Shown in pieces: positions 24,137-34,492 of a stretch of 64,000 bases of DNA. The notes beneath the pieces were generated by a model. That model ran no database searches. It had not been told where the DNA came from and was given only the letters and a program-made list of their open reading frames with translations. A program made the position numbers and the translations under genes. Origin of the DNA: Apricaphanius iberus (taxonomy: Eukaryota > Chordata > Actinopteri > Cyprinodontiformes > Aphaniidae); contig JAPXFQ010002103.1 of assembly GCA_028564705.1 (NCBI GenBank), positions 620,001-684,000 of the forward strand, in the 5' to 3' direction. The stretch's first letter is position 1; each line of letters starts with the position of its first letter.

Positions 24137-24764
24137 ATCATAAATGCCACAAAAGCTGAGATCCCCCTACCTTCCTTGACATATAAAGGCAGCAATGCTC
24201 CATCTGGGGTGTAGTCCGCCTGATTTTTATTAGAAGACGAAAAAGAAGTGGAGACCCTGCTATAAAACCATAGGAAGTAATGTTGAGAGTTTAACTCGTA
24301 GTAAGATATTGGAACAGCACACATGACATTTATGTTCTATCGAATAAAAGTGTCCAGCCTTCTAATGTTTTTTTCCTGGCTACCGATACAGAAATGAAGG
24401 AAGTAGACTTTTTTTTTTAAGAAGTCTAAATTTAGCGCATTGCTCTTAAACGAAAGAGATTAAACATTTGAGACGTCACCAGCCAGGGGATTTTAACATT
24501 GTTCAAGATTTTGAAAAGTTATTATAGCTTTAAACGGATTATATGAAAGATTGTGCAGTAATTGATCTGCATTTATTGGTTCAAGAAATGATCACTGGTC
24601 AGTGACTGTTTATCTGTAATCTCATGTAAAAAAGGTTTTATTCTTCTATACATTCATATAAAATGGTGTTTGCAGTGTGTAAACGTGTGCTTCGTCACAA
24701 TCTGCTGGGATTCCTTACATAGAGAACTTTTAACTGATTTGAATGTTTGTATAATTGGAACTTT
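24137..24764. other. Intron 1 segment, probably repeat-derived
   Basis: AT-rich, with no open frame of note. It runs into a LINE-type 3' tail at 24765, so part of it may be the 3' UTR of that element. Confidence 0.35.
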
Positions 24765-24838
24765 TGTTCTAAAGTGCCTTGAGATGACATTTGTTATGAA
24801 TTGGTGCTGTATAAATAAAAGTGAATTGAATTGCTATC
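24765..24838 (+). mobile_element. LINE-type 3' tail
   Basis: AAAGTGCCTTGAGATGACAT, TTGGTGCTGTATAAATAAA and GTGAATTGAATTG match, in direct orientation, the tail seen antisense at 7433-7500. It is the 3' terminus of a truncated non-LTR copy. Confidence 0.65.
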
Positions 24839-24892
24839 TTATTTGGTTCATTTAATATTGATAAAAGAGACCCCACTGCTGAGGATGTTGTG

Positions 24893-25090
24893 CTAAAGAG
24901 CAAACTTAATAGTTTGATCAATTACAGCAGGTCCACAGAGTCTTATAGAAATAATGCATCCTGAAACCATCATGCTACCACCACCGTACTGGACTTTCAG
25001 TACGATGTTCTCTTTCTGAAATGTTGTGTTAGTAATGCCAGGTGTTCCGGGACTGACTCCCAACAAGTTCCACTTGTGTCTCATCAGATG
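24893..25090 (-). mobile_element. Tc1-like transposase remnant, antisense
   Basis: The minus-strand frame includes NTTFQKENIVLKVQYGGGSM followed by MVSGCI, resembling the region just before the VMVWGC strand of Tc1 transposases (usually KYGGGS-x-M-x-WGC). The catalytic residues are outside this piece. It is short and degraded. Confidence 0.45.
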
Positions 25091-25410
25091 GAATTTACAA
25101 GACGTTTTTCTTTTTTATGACAAATATTAGACTGACATGTGTGTTGTTTTTGCTCAGCAGTGGTTTTAGCTTTGTACCTCTACAGTTCAGGCCATTTTTT
25201 GCCGCGTCTCATATTGTTGAATCATTCACACTGACCCTAAATGAGCCAGGTGAACCCTGCAGGACTTTACATGTTATCTTGGGTTGTTCTGTGACATCCA
25301 GGACCAGTTACCAGTGTGCTGTTGGAGAAATTTTTGGAGGCCAACCACTTGCGAGTTTTACTACTGTTCTCTTTAGTTGTAGGGAGTGCTCTGACTGTGC
25401 GTCTCTAGGG

Positions 25411-25612
25411 CAGTGTTTCCTTACCACGGTCTTCACTGCACACTACCTTGCATGTTGGAGGTTTTCCCCTGTTTCAGCACAACTGATTTACACTAATGGC
25501 TGATTAACAGGCTTTTGTTGAGCTATAGTCACCTAAATCAGGTGTTTTTAAGAAGGAACATTTTTAAAAACGCCCGGCGATTTGCCTTGATGCCCATTGG
25601 TGGGAAACACTG
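25411..25612. mobile_element. hAT MITE with 8-bp target duplication
   Basis: It begins CAGTGTTTCC and ends GGGAAACACTG, which are inverted repeats. The flanking octamers are CTCTAGGG (25403-25410) and CTTTAGGG (25613-25620), one mismatch apart, as expected of hAT target duplications. It is 202 bp with no coding sequence. Confidence 0.8.
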
Positions 25613-25631
25613 CTTTAGGGTACTCTTTTCA

Positions 25632-26005
25632 TCAGGGATGTGAGAATATATTCATATGCCAATATAACATGATATTTTATGTCATGATATTGTATCTTTA
25701 TTCCACAGCAAAGTGTCAATTTATTTATCTATTTCTAGAATTTGAATTGAATTTTGTTATAAAATTAAAAGTCAGACCGCTAGTTGGTGGCTCTTGGTTC
25801 CAGTGGATCAGGTAGATCTATTAATAAAATTGGATGGGTAATGGATGAAACAGGTTGGAGTGTTTAGAAAGAAGCGACAGATTTTCTACAGTTAAATTCT
25901 GTTTAAAAAATATATTGTCTTACTTATAGTATTGTGACAGATCTCAATATATAATATTGTGATATATATGGTATTGTCACCTTCTTGTCGATACACATCC
26001 CTACT
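25632..26005 (-). mobile_element. ATATC-rich MITE, antisense (copy 3 of 4)
   Basis: Read on the minus strand it starts GTAGGGATGTGTATCGACAAG and contains GATCTACCTGATCCACTGG and a run of ATATATCACAATATTATA type, matching 19074-19470 and 41350-41660. The other end reads CAGGGATGTGAGAATATATTC on the plus strand. It has no coding capacity. Confidence 0.65.
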
Positions 26006-26489
26006 TTTCATAGATAAAATCAATTTGGATTCTTTATAAAACCAAATAATGTGAGCAACAAGCATATTTGGTGGCCAACAGTTAGCCACTCTACATATAT
26101 TCTTTGAATCTAAACATTTCAATAACTCTATAGGTGCTCCAGAAACCTGCCACATGAACAATTTACAATTGTTGGAGGCTTCATGTTTTCTGACGTACCT
26201 GAGAGTTGTTAGCAAGTCCTTATTAGCCATCTGGGTCAACACAACAGGGCAACTCAAAAGGGACTTTCTTTTGTACTTCAACATGATATCCGTTAAATAT
26301 GTTCGACATGGAGCCAGTGATTCAAACTTCAAGCACAAACTTAATCTCCAGGACCTATAATAACAGTTTACATATTTCTCCTTCAAGAGTCCCATACTAG
26401 CAACACCTAGCTAGCACAATGCAATCATTTTACTAAGAATTATTGTGCTGTTTTAAAAATCCAGGGGTATTTAATCTGCTTCCTTTCAA
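26006..26489. other. Unassigned segment upstream of the L1 fragment
   Basis: It has overlapping open frames on both strands (68 codons plus, part of a 167-codon frame minus) with no recognisable domain. It may be a degraded part of the adjacent L1-like element. Confidence 0.3.
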
Positions 26490-27535
26490 AAGCATTCACT
26501 CTGCCTTTAGACGGTTTTGGAGTGATAAAGAATGACAATATTGGAAGGTATTGGGTTCCCCCCATCCAAATGGGATCCAGGCTTCAAAAAATGGGCAAAT
26601 AAAGGGCTTGTTATTCTTGACCAATTGTTTGGAGAGACGGACCTCAAAACATTCTCTCAGATTAGGGAACAATTCGACCTTCCCGTAAACGACATGTATG
26701 AACCATAAAGAGAAAGAAAGGTTATATAAACAACCTAATGCAATTGAACAATACTTTATCGCATGCATAGGAAAAAAATCCCAAGCTAAAGGCTACGTTA
26801 CTAATTTATGTCGGAGCCTTTTTTATGATTGCTACCAGAAAACAGGATATATAAAAGAGAAATGGGAATTAGAATTAAATGTGTTAATTGAAGATGAGCA
26901 GTGGGAGGATATATGCAGGCAAACTCACAAGGGGATTAATAGCCAAATGTGGAAGGAATTTGACTGGCAGGTAAAAACTAGATATTTTCGCACCCCTCTT
27001 GTTGTATCGGGGTTCGTGAAAGGTTCGGTGTCTCCACTCTGTTGGAGGAATTGTGGTGAGGTGGGGGACCACTCCCATATATTCTGGGACTGCCCAGTTA
27101 TTCTCATATATTGGAGAAAGATAAAGGAGGAGCTGGAAAAGATCTTGGGAAGGGAGATACCCTCACACTCCCTATTCTATCTGTTCGGGGCTACATCATG
27201 TGAAGCATTAAACCTGGATCAAAGATATATTGTCCGTATCTTATTATTGTCAGCAAAGGAAACCATAACTGTAAAATGGAAAGAGGTAAACCCTCCAACT
27301 ATAAAAGAATGGAAGGAGAGAATTAAACAAATATACGTAATGGAACAGATGACGTTCATATTACAAATGAAGGTTGATCGCTTCCAGGACAGATGGGAAT
27401 GTGTCAAACAGTACCTAGCAAGGTGATGCAATGGATGGTCTCGCTTTCCTTTTCTTCTTTGTTTTGTCCTGTTTTTTCGTCTGTTTACTCAAATGCCAAT
27501 ATGAATTTTTGCTATGAAATTATGGAAATGGTGGA
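26490..27535 (+). mobile_element. L1/Tx1-like LINE, ORF2 3' part
   Basis: Coding remnants start at about 26500. ANKGLVILDQLFGET and FSQIREQFDLP lie in one frame to about 26705, then the remainder lies in another frame to the stop at 27427-27429. The layout (post-RT helical region, then a CCHC knuckle) is that of the L1 clade. A purine-rich tract follows the 3' UTR. No RT palm motif is visible, so it is 5' truncated. Confidence 0.75.
26698..27429 (+). pseudogene. L1-like ORF2 C-terminal region with CCHC knuckle
   Basis: A 242-codon open stretch. The motif C-x3-C-x7-H-x4-C (C115, C119, H127, C132; LCWRNCGEVGDHSHIFWDC) is the conserved C-terminal knuckle of L1 ORF2 proteins, preceded by SQMWKEFDWQVKTRYFRTP and followed by a charged helical tail. 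The ATG at 26698 is incidental: homologous coding continues upstream in another frame past a stop. In intact elements this domain helps bind the RNA during reverse transcription. Here it is a dead 3' fragment. Confidence 0.75.
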
Positions 27536-27537
27536 TG

Positions 27538-27690
27538 TAAAGTAAAGAAAGGAAAAAAGTGGAAAAAGAGGGGGAGGAAGGGAAGGGAGGTAAGGAAAGA
27601 GGGGAAGGAGGGAGGAGGAGAGGAGAAGAAAAGAGGAAAGAGGAAGAGAGAAAAAGGGGAAGAAAAGGAGAGGAGAAAAAAAAAAGAGGA
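27538..27690 (+). repeat. Long polypurine tract
   Basis: About 150 bp of almost pure A/G on the plus strand (GGAAGGGAGG, GGAGGAGGAGAGGAG and so on) with only a few T interruptions. It follows the L1-like 3' end and may have grown from its A-rich tail. Such tracts can form triplex DNA. Confidence 0.9.
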
Positions 27691-29865
27691 ATTCACTGTT
27701 TTGGAGAATGAGATGTGTGCTAAGCAGTGGAACAGTTTCTCCTCAGCCTCTGATTGGAGTTTAAAATGATTGTTCTTGATCCACTAGACAAGACTCTGCA
27801 GTTACTCTCTGGGAAACACTTCCAGACTGTATTGTTTGTAGCTTGATTTCATTTTATACCTTCTCAAACACAGAAATCCTCTGGTGAGAGGAATCAGGAT
27901 GTCTGATTCAGTAAGCCAAAGCAGTCACTAATTACTGCTTTATTCCTATGAAAATGAACCGGACCAGATTTTCAAGTGCAGTAAAAGTTAGCAGCCAACC
28001 CTGAACAGAGTCTCTGCACTCCCCTGAACAGAGAAGCAAATCAGAAAGCAGCTTAGCATATTTTCCCTTTAGGCTCTGCTGCTTTTGTGACGGAGGCAGT
28101 AAAAAAGTTATAACAAAATGATGCTATGGAGGAGGACACAGAAGAAGAGATAACGGTATGGAAATAAGGAACTGTAATTGAACGCCAACGACGGATGGAA
28201 GCAGGAGCACACACAAGCCTAGAGCAGGGAGGCTTCAGGGGCCCTTTGACATTCATGTTCCACTTCTGAAGGAGAAATATGTTGGAAGGGGTTCTGTTCC
28301 TCTACTCCATCTCTCCTTCAGCCATCTGCTGGTTTTGGAGCCAAGAAAAGCTTTTGTTCTGAAAAACGCTGCAAAGCATTTACGATCCTAAGTGGTGTCT
28401 CATTACGTAAATTTCAGAACAGAAGCTAATAGAATCTTGACACGACTGATTTTGAATCTGTTCGTTCAGTAATGAACTAATTGTAAGCAGCAGGTGATAG
28501 AGGCCCAGCTCTGAACCAAGTCTGTGCACGTTTCTCTATCCATATTCCTTCTGAAATGAATCCTCCACAGCATGAACAAGGAGATCTGGGCTTTTTTCAT
28601 CACTTCATTTTGTGACAGAATCTGTTGGGATCAATGACAAACTGTTGATATTCTTATGGTATTTAAAGGACGTTTATACCAGATTACTTTAACCTGTGAA
28701 AAGGTTTCATCTACATTGATAGATAGAGCTTGTTGCAGGCATGTGAGCGGCCTAGTCTCATAAAACACAATCACATCATCTGTCGATTTTCATCTGGCTC
28801 TAAAATACTGTTGAAATGTCAACAGTGTCTTGCTACTAAACCAGTCTCACTGGTCATAGAGCAAACAAATTCTGGGCCATAACTAAGACAACAAGTCTAG
28901 TGCTGTGTTTACTGTCATTTTATATTATCACACACCACGGAAACATATATAAAAAAATCCATTAAGGGCTCTTAATACGGCCATTGGTCAAACAGATTTT
29001 CCCAACAATGTGTTTATTTTTCTGTTGTGTTTACGGAGTAAAAATTTCTTCCCAACCTTGTTAGGGTCCTATCCAAAAGCACCAAGGGTTAAAGTTTAGC
29101 AGTATGTACCCGAGTAATATTTGGCAGGCATGTGGCAGGGTCGCCGTGGTAACCCTTAACTGTTGCCGATCAGATTGTGAAAGATTGCTGCCGTTAATGG
29201 AAGCAGCGCCGCTGCTGACCGGCGTACACTCTGTCTTCTCGACAGGTAATTTAGTGCAGACCACACTCAATAAACAAACACAAGGGGAGGAATAATGAGA
29301 GAGGCCATGCGTACACATCTCTGGATGCAAGAAATCCTTTGGAAGCAACAACACACACATTATAGGCATGTGAAATGAAACTTCACCTATATGCGTAACG
29401 CATGCGCACACACCTGGCTGCCCATGGAGGTTTTGTCTATATTATAAAAGACCTACTTTTACTCAACCTAATCACTCCACTCAGATCAAGGCACATGCAT
29501 GCGTCCTTGTTTATCAGGTCCATTTTGGCCCACTTATATAACCTGTCCAGCTGTACTTGAGCTGAACACAGCGTGACAAGGTGCATGCATACAGGCACAC
29601 GACCACAACTCAGAGAGAACCAAAGTTCTACGATGTCTCGAACTCCAGAGATGAGTACTTACTGGCAGCTAAGGTGGGATATATGTGGCAAAACGGCTTC
29701 ACAGTTTGATGATGCATGCTAGTGTGTGTGAGAGAGTGTTGCCACAGTTAGTTTGAAATGCATGAATTTACAAACTTTTGGGCAGTTTCATGCTTCCACA
29801 ATTTTCAAAAGTCTTTAAAAATTGTTTAATAATAGACTTGAAAATTTCTTGAATAAATAGAAAAT
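27691..29865. other. Intron 1 segment without identified features
   Basis: About 2.2 kb with no gene, RNA gene or clear repeat end. It is relatively repeat-poor and could include conserved non-coding sequence, but this cannot be judged without comparison. Confidence 0.4.
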
Positions 29866-30721
29866 AATTTCAGATTGTCAGTCTGGATTTAGATAAATAG
29901 CTCTAGCTTTGGTGCATCCTGTGGAGGAAATTGCAAAGTAAGTTGATCAGAAGAAACCTGTTCTAGTGATATTAATTGATTTAAAAAAGGCTATTGATGC
30001 TGTCAATCACATCATGGTACTTCGAAAGGTAGAGAGGTATGGAATTAAGAGTGTATTATTAAGTTGGCTGACAATGTATTTACAGCAGAGGAGACAATTT
30101 GTGAAGTTGGGTGAATGTTCATTTTCATGTTTGGACATTGTGAGTGGAGTTCCCGAAGGGTCAGTATTGGGTCCAAAATTGTTTTTGTTATATGTTAATG
30201 ATTTGAATAATTTAACAAGTGCACTGAAATTTGTTTTGTTTGCTGAGAATACTATTTTTTTGTACGAGATAATATTAACGAATTAGATAGTATAGTTCAA
30301 ATTGAAATGGCCCTTATAAAGAAGTGGTTTGTCAAAAACAAGCTTTCATTAAATATAGGAAAGAGTTTTGTTATTACTAAAAAAAATGGGATTTATGTTT
30401 TCAAATAGATGGATGTGAAATTGAGCAAGAGACCGAACATACGTTTCTTTAAATAATAGATAATTAAATTGGAAACCCCAAATTAAACATGTGTATTGTT
30501 TATATACTAGATGCAAGAAGCTTGTATGTTATGAACAAAACTTGACCATATTTGCATTATAAATCACTCTATGTCCTTTATTCATTAACTTATCCTTATT
30601 TGATTTATTGTGTAGACATATGGGGCAACACCTATAGGAGTTCAGTTTTACCCTCAACAGTCATACACAAAAGACCTGAGAGGGTCATTCACAACGCAAG
30701 TTATAGAGAATACACTAATCC

Positions 30722-30782
<61 letters not shown>

Positions 30783-31395
30783 AAATACTAAAATTCAAAG
30801 ATTTAATTCAATTATACACAAAATACTTATGTATAAGGTGTATAAAAATGTATTACCAAATAAATTACTAACCTTATTGTTAAAAACAGATAACACATAA
30901 CTTCAGACATAAACTTAATTTTAGGTATACATGTTTTAGAACAATATAAAATCTTTTTATATCTATGTTATGGGTATAAAAGTGTGGAACACGTTAAGTA
31001 AGAACTAACATTGCATACATTTAAAATATGGTATTAAAAAATGGAAGGAAGGAAAAAGGAAGAAAATCCTTGATTGGTGTTGCATGTAATTGCAAATTAT
31101 TTATTGATGGTGAACTGGGGTGGGTGAAGATTGAGAATCAGAGAATATGCAAAGTGTGTGATTTATATGCTGGTGTGGTTCGGAATAAAAAAGATGTTAT
31201 AAGAAATTAGCTTTGTATCACAGATATAAGGAAAAGTACATTTTGATTTACTGGGAAATTTGAGTGTAAAATGGGAGGGATTAAATAAACTAGTAGAACT
31301 TCTTTCCCTTCCCACTGAACATGTTCTCTATATGTAATTTGAATTTTGTATATTATAAATTGTTTGTTGTTTAACATGTTCATTAAATCTGAAAT
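29866..31395 (+). mobile_element. Decayed LINE (reverse transcriptase), interrupted by (TA)n
   Basis: The reading follows QSGFR, then LVILIDLKKAIDAVNH (palm block A), QFVKLGECSFSCLDIVSGVP, EGSVLGPKLFLLYVNDLNN, and FAENT in place of the catalytic FADDT. After further stops come YCVDIWGNTYRSS and a VIHNASYREYTNPL region, then a (TA)n tract and the C-terminal part. Many frameshifts and the lost catalytic aspartates show it is long dead. The 3' end is near GTTCATTAAATCTGAAAT (about 31378-31395). Confidence 0.75.
30724..30778. repeat. (TA)n microsatellite
   Basis: A 55-bp TA tract inside the decayed LINE, where it interrupts the C-terminal coding remnant. Confidence 0.97.
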
Positions 31396-31990
31396 AGTAG
31401 TCTGATTACTGATTGCTGATTACTCCTTCAAAAGTAATGTAGTTACTTTTCTCATTACTTTATTTTAAAAGTAACTAAATTAGATTACAAGTTACTTTAT
31501 TAGTTTCTTTCAGCAGCTACCAGTAAAAGTCCCCACTGCCTCAACATAAAAACAATAACCAGTTTTGCAAATACTCACTTTATTGTTAAGGCTGGAAACA
31601 TACTTGATTTAAAACCTCATGCTGACATCAGCGACAGCCTGTGTCTTGGGAACGTACTACTGGAAGGTTCCACTAGGGGGCAGATTACAGAAGTTAGACT
31701 TGATAGAGTGCCTGATTTGTAGAGAAACATAACAAACATGGCGACCACAGATGAGGTAATCAGCTGAATAATTTTTAGATTACAGAAAAAGATGGCAGCA
31801 ATGTCGTAGAAGGTATGTAAGACCATATTTACCGCTATTGTTACTCCTTTTTCCTGCTGCTTTTGCCACCGTTGACGCCATGTACCAAACATTTCTCTTG
31901 ATTAACAAAATGACAAAAACAGTAACGCACAGTTGCTTGAACAAGTAAGTTTAATCTAATTTGATTAATGTGTTACTGGCATCGTTGGTG
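31396..31990. mobile_element. Possible MITE with GTAAC/TTACTT motifs
   Basis: The left side has AAAGTAATGTAGTTACTTTT and AAAAGTAACTAAATTAGATTAC; the right side has AAGTTTAATCTAATTTGATT and GTGTTACTGGCATCG. The pattern resembles a common fish repeat. A block at about 31590-31905 (GGAAGGTTCCACTAGGGGGC) may be a second, nested insertion. The ends are not resolved. Confidence 0.35.
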
Positions 31991-32129
31991 TTGCCTACTT
32001 CACTTTGTCAGACTTGTTGTATTCAAGTCATTTCTTGATCACATCGGTATGTAGAGTAACCAAACCTGGGTTTGGCTCATGAAGTTTAACTCCATGGCAT
32101 GTATAGCACTGCATGGCCTATAGGGCTAG

Positions 32130-32340
32130 TGCTTCATATGGAAACACAGAGACACATAAGGCTAATAACCACAATTTAGAGCAACCAAATAACCATTATA
32201 AACAGTCATTTGTTACCCAGAGAGAACCCACAAATGCAGGAGAATATGCAAACTATGCAGAAAGATCCCAGGATGGGATTCAAACCAGGACCTTCTTGCT
32301 GCAAGACTCAGAGTTCTACCACCTTCACCACCATGAAACC
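32130..32340 (-). mobile_element. tRNA-derived SINE, antisense
   Basis: On the minus strand: GTCTTGCAGCAAGAAGGTCC, then TGGTTTGAATCCCATCC (a B-box-like sequence), ATCTTTCTGCATAGTTTGC and GGGTTCTCTCTGGGTAAC. This is the same SINE as at 52667-52995, and it includes the tRNA-like head. Confidence 0.7.
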
Positions 32341-32594
32341 CAGAAATGAACTTGAATTAAAAATTGAAAGAAAAAGTAGGTAATGGCATTTACCTACTGA
32401 CTTAACTTGTGTTACAATTACTTGTTGTCATGGTTACAAGGATGAGCTCTCCAATGTCGTTGATGAATATATTGTAATCAATGAAACAGCGGACTTAAAA
32501 CAAATGCACTGGTTGGATCTCCTCAACGATGACGATTGGGGGATGAAAGGAAGAGAATCCAACAGAGAAGTGAAGTAATCAGAGAGCTTAAGTT

Positions 32595-32935
32595 TACTGG
32601 GGAGGAGTGAGGAATTTCACTGAAACCAGGGGAGATAATCAGGGATAAAACTGATGCAGGTGGAAGAGAGAGCCGGCAGGGCTAGATTAGAAATTAGTTA
32701 CAGCTACGTCAGGAAATAGAGTGGCAGGAGGAAAACAAACAGAGGGAGCAGACTTTGGACAGGGAAAACTAGGAGCAGAAAAAAAAATCGAATAAGGATT
32801 AATAATTCATATGATAGTAAAGCAGAAACTAAGCTAGCGAAATGAACTACAAATGACCAGGCTAAAGTAAAAAAATATGAAAACGAAAGAAAAACCAGAA
32901 ACTCAAAATAGAAAAACTGTTTGCGCTCACTTCCT
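32595..32935 (+). repeat. Interspersed repeat X, copy 1
   Basis: GTGAGGAATTTCACTGAAACCAGGGGAGATAATCAGG and the following A-rich tract (GAACTACAAATGACC ... CTCAAAATAG) align in order with 48690-49080. There are no coding motifs. The class is unknown. Confidence 0.55.
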
Positions 32936-33394
32936 GTGTGTGATCAGTTCGTGCATTTGTGACGTTGGTGATTAGATGAATTTGTATCTATGAGACTGAG
33001 CAGAGTCATAGCTTCGTGAGTGAGACAGGGAGGCTGCGCCGCTGTCTCATTAACACCTGCTCTCCCACGTCTGATTGTGTCAGGGTGTGACCGCCACTTT
33101 CTAGGAAACGTTCATATTCCTGCGAAACTGATGCAACAAAGCAACTAGGCGGGAAAAAGCATGCCTAGTTTAGTCAGAGGGAGATTCATTCATGTGCATG
33201 ATAGCATGGCACAGCTTTGGATATCTGCTTCATACTTGTTAAAAAGTGAATTGGCACAGAGATCTGTTAATTGGTTACCATTGACTGAACTTAAGATTTT
33301 AAAGGTCCAGGTTGTGCAGGTTTGTATGGTTTGAATTAAATGAAACTGTGGTAGATTTTCATTCTAGGTTATATGAGCGTAAATGATATATGGA

Positions 33395-33600
33395 ATGAAC
33401 TTATGTAGCGCTTTTCTAGTCATACACAATCACATACTAATACATAGCCTGGTAGGAGGCTGGGGGCGAAGTGCCTTGCCCAGGGGCAAATCAACATAAG
33501 ATGGGAGAAAGTTGGAATTGAACCTATGGCTACGACCCTCCGGTTGCAACAGAACTACTCTGCCTACTGTGCTAAAGTCACCCACAAAGGGTTTGCAACG
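33395..33600 (-). mobile_element. SINE-like repeat with B-box-like motif
   Basis: TTATGTAGCGCTTTTCTAGTC at the left, AGTGCCTTGCCCAGGGGC in the middle and GTTGGAATTGAACCTATGGC to the right. On the minus strand the last reads AGGTTCAATTCC, a Pol III B-box-like sequence. The layout is shared with 52080-52340. Confidence 0.5.
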
Positions 33601-33778
33601 ATTAGAAATTAAGTTGTAGGATTATTTTGTGACAGTTACTTTACTCGGATTGATTTAACCACTGAAATTACATGTATAAATCACACAAACACATTCAATA
33701 AAGGTTATGAACTTTAGAATCTATTTATTGTGGCCTTTCAGAGATATTGCTTAGAAAAATGAACTCGTAAAACCAAAA

Positions 33779-34285
33779 GTAATGTTGGCAATTTTATTTG
33801 TATAGCATACTTTCAACAACAAGTTAATTCATGGTGCTTTAAAATGATTTGGTGGTAAATAAAGAAAAAAGAAAAACATATGAAAGACAGCAATTAAGTG
33901 TATAAAGGCAGAGAAAATAAAACATTAATCACAATTTAAGGGACTATCTGGAGTTGAAATTTCAGAATCGTTTTTATTATTTTCACGTAATTATTTTCAC
34001 GTTCTGACAGTGCAAGTAAATTTAATAGAACATGAAAGAAAAAGCATTAAAAAATCAGAGAAATTAAAAACAGCACAACAGCGATTAAGTGTAGAGTATA
34101 ACATTAGAAAAAAAAAAAAAACAGCAATCATGTGTAATGCACGCAAAATGATTCCTAGACTATTACTCAAAGGCAGCTCTAAATTGTTGGGTATGTCTCC
34201 TTTATTTGAAAGATTTTAATGATTCAGCAGCTCTGCAGTCATCAGGAACGTTGTTCCAGATAAATCTGAAGAAGGGAAATTAAGA
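33779..34285 (-). mobile_element. LINE 3' region, antisense
   Basis: The minus-strand tail is AAAGCACCATGAATTAACTT, then GTATGCTATACAAATAAAAT. Upstream lies an A-rich UTR and a block GTTCCTGATGACTGCAGAGC, the antisense of a common fish LINE 3' region. No protein frame remains. Confidence 0.5.
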
Positions 34286-34290
34286 TAATG

Positions 34291-34492
34291 TGCATCAAAA
34301 TTATTATTATTTTTTATTTTTTATTTTATTACGTTCATTATGTCTTCTTATTCACAAATGTAATGTTTTTTTGTTCATTTATAAAGACACTAGGTATAAC
34401 AAAAAAACTTGTTTAAATAGGTATTTAAACGAGTTTTTTGTTATACCTAGTGTCTTTATAAAAGAACCAAAAAAATAATTGCATCAAAATTA
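34291..34492. repeat. Palindromic insert with 13-bp target duplication
   Basis: TGCATCAAAATTA occurs at 34291-34303 and again at 34480-34492. The 176 bp between them holds a near-perfect hairpin: 34381-34418 (ATAAAGACACTAGGTATAAC...) pairs with 34423-34459, with one bulged base and one T/G difference around a four-base loop. The pairing continues more weakly outward to about 34362 and 34478. Next to the left duplication is a T-rich tract that is an A-rich tail on the minus strand. Duplication plus tail suggests reverse transcription of a minus-strand RNA with a long stem. A fold-back DNA element is the alternative. Confidence 0.7.

Noticed and set aside
26154..26395. Open frames on both strands before the L1 fragment
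   Set aside because: Neither frame shows an RT or other domain. They may be part of the L1 copy, but there is no support.
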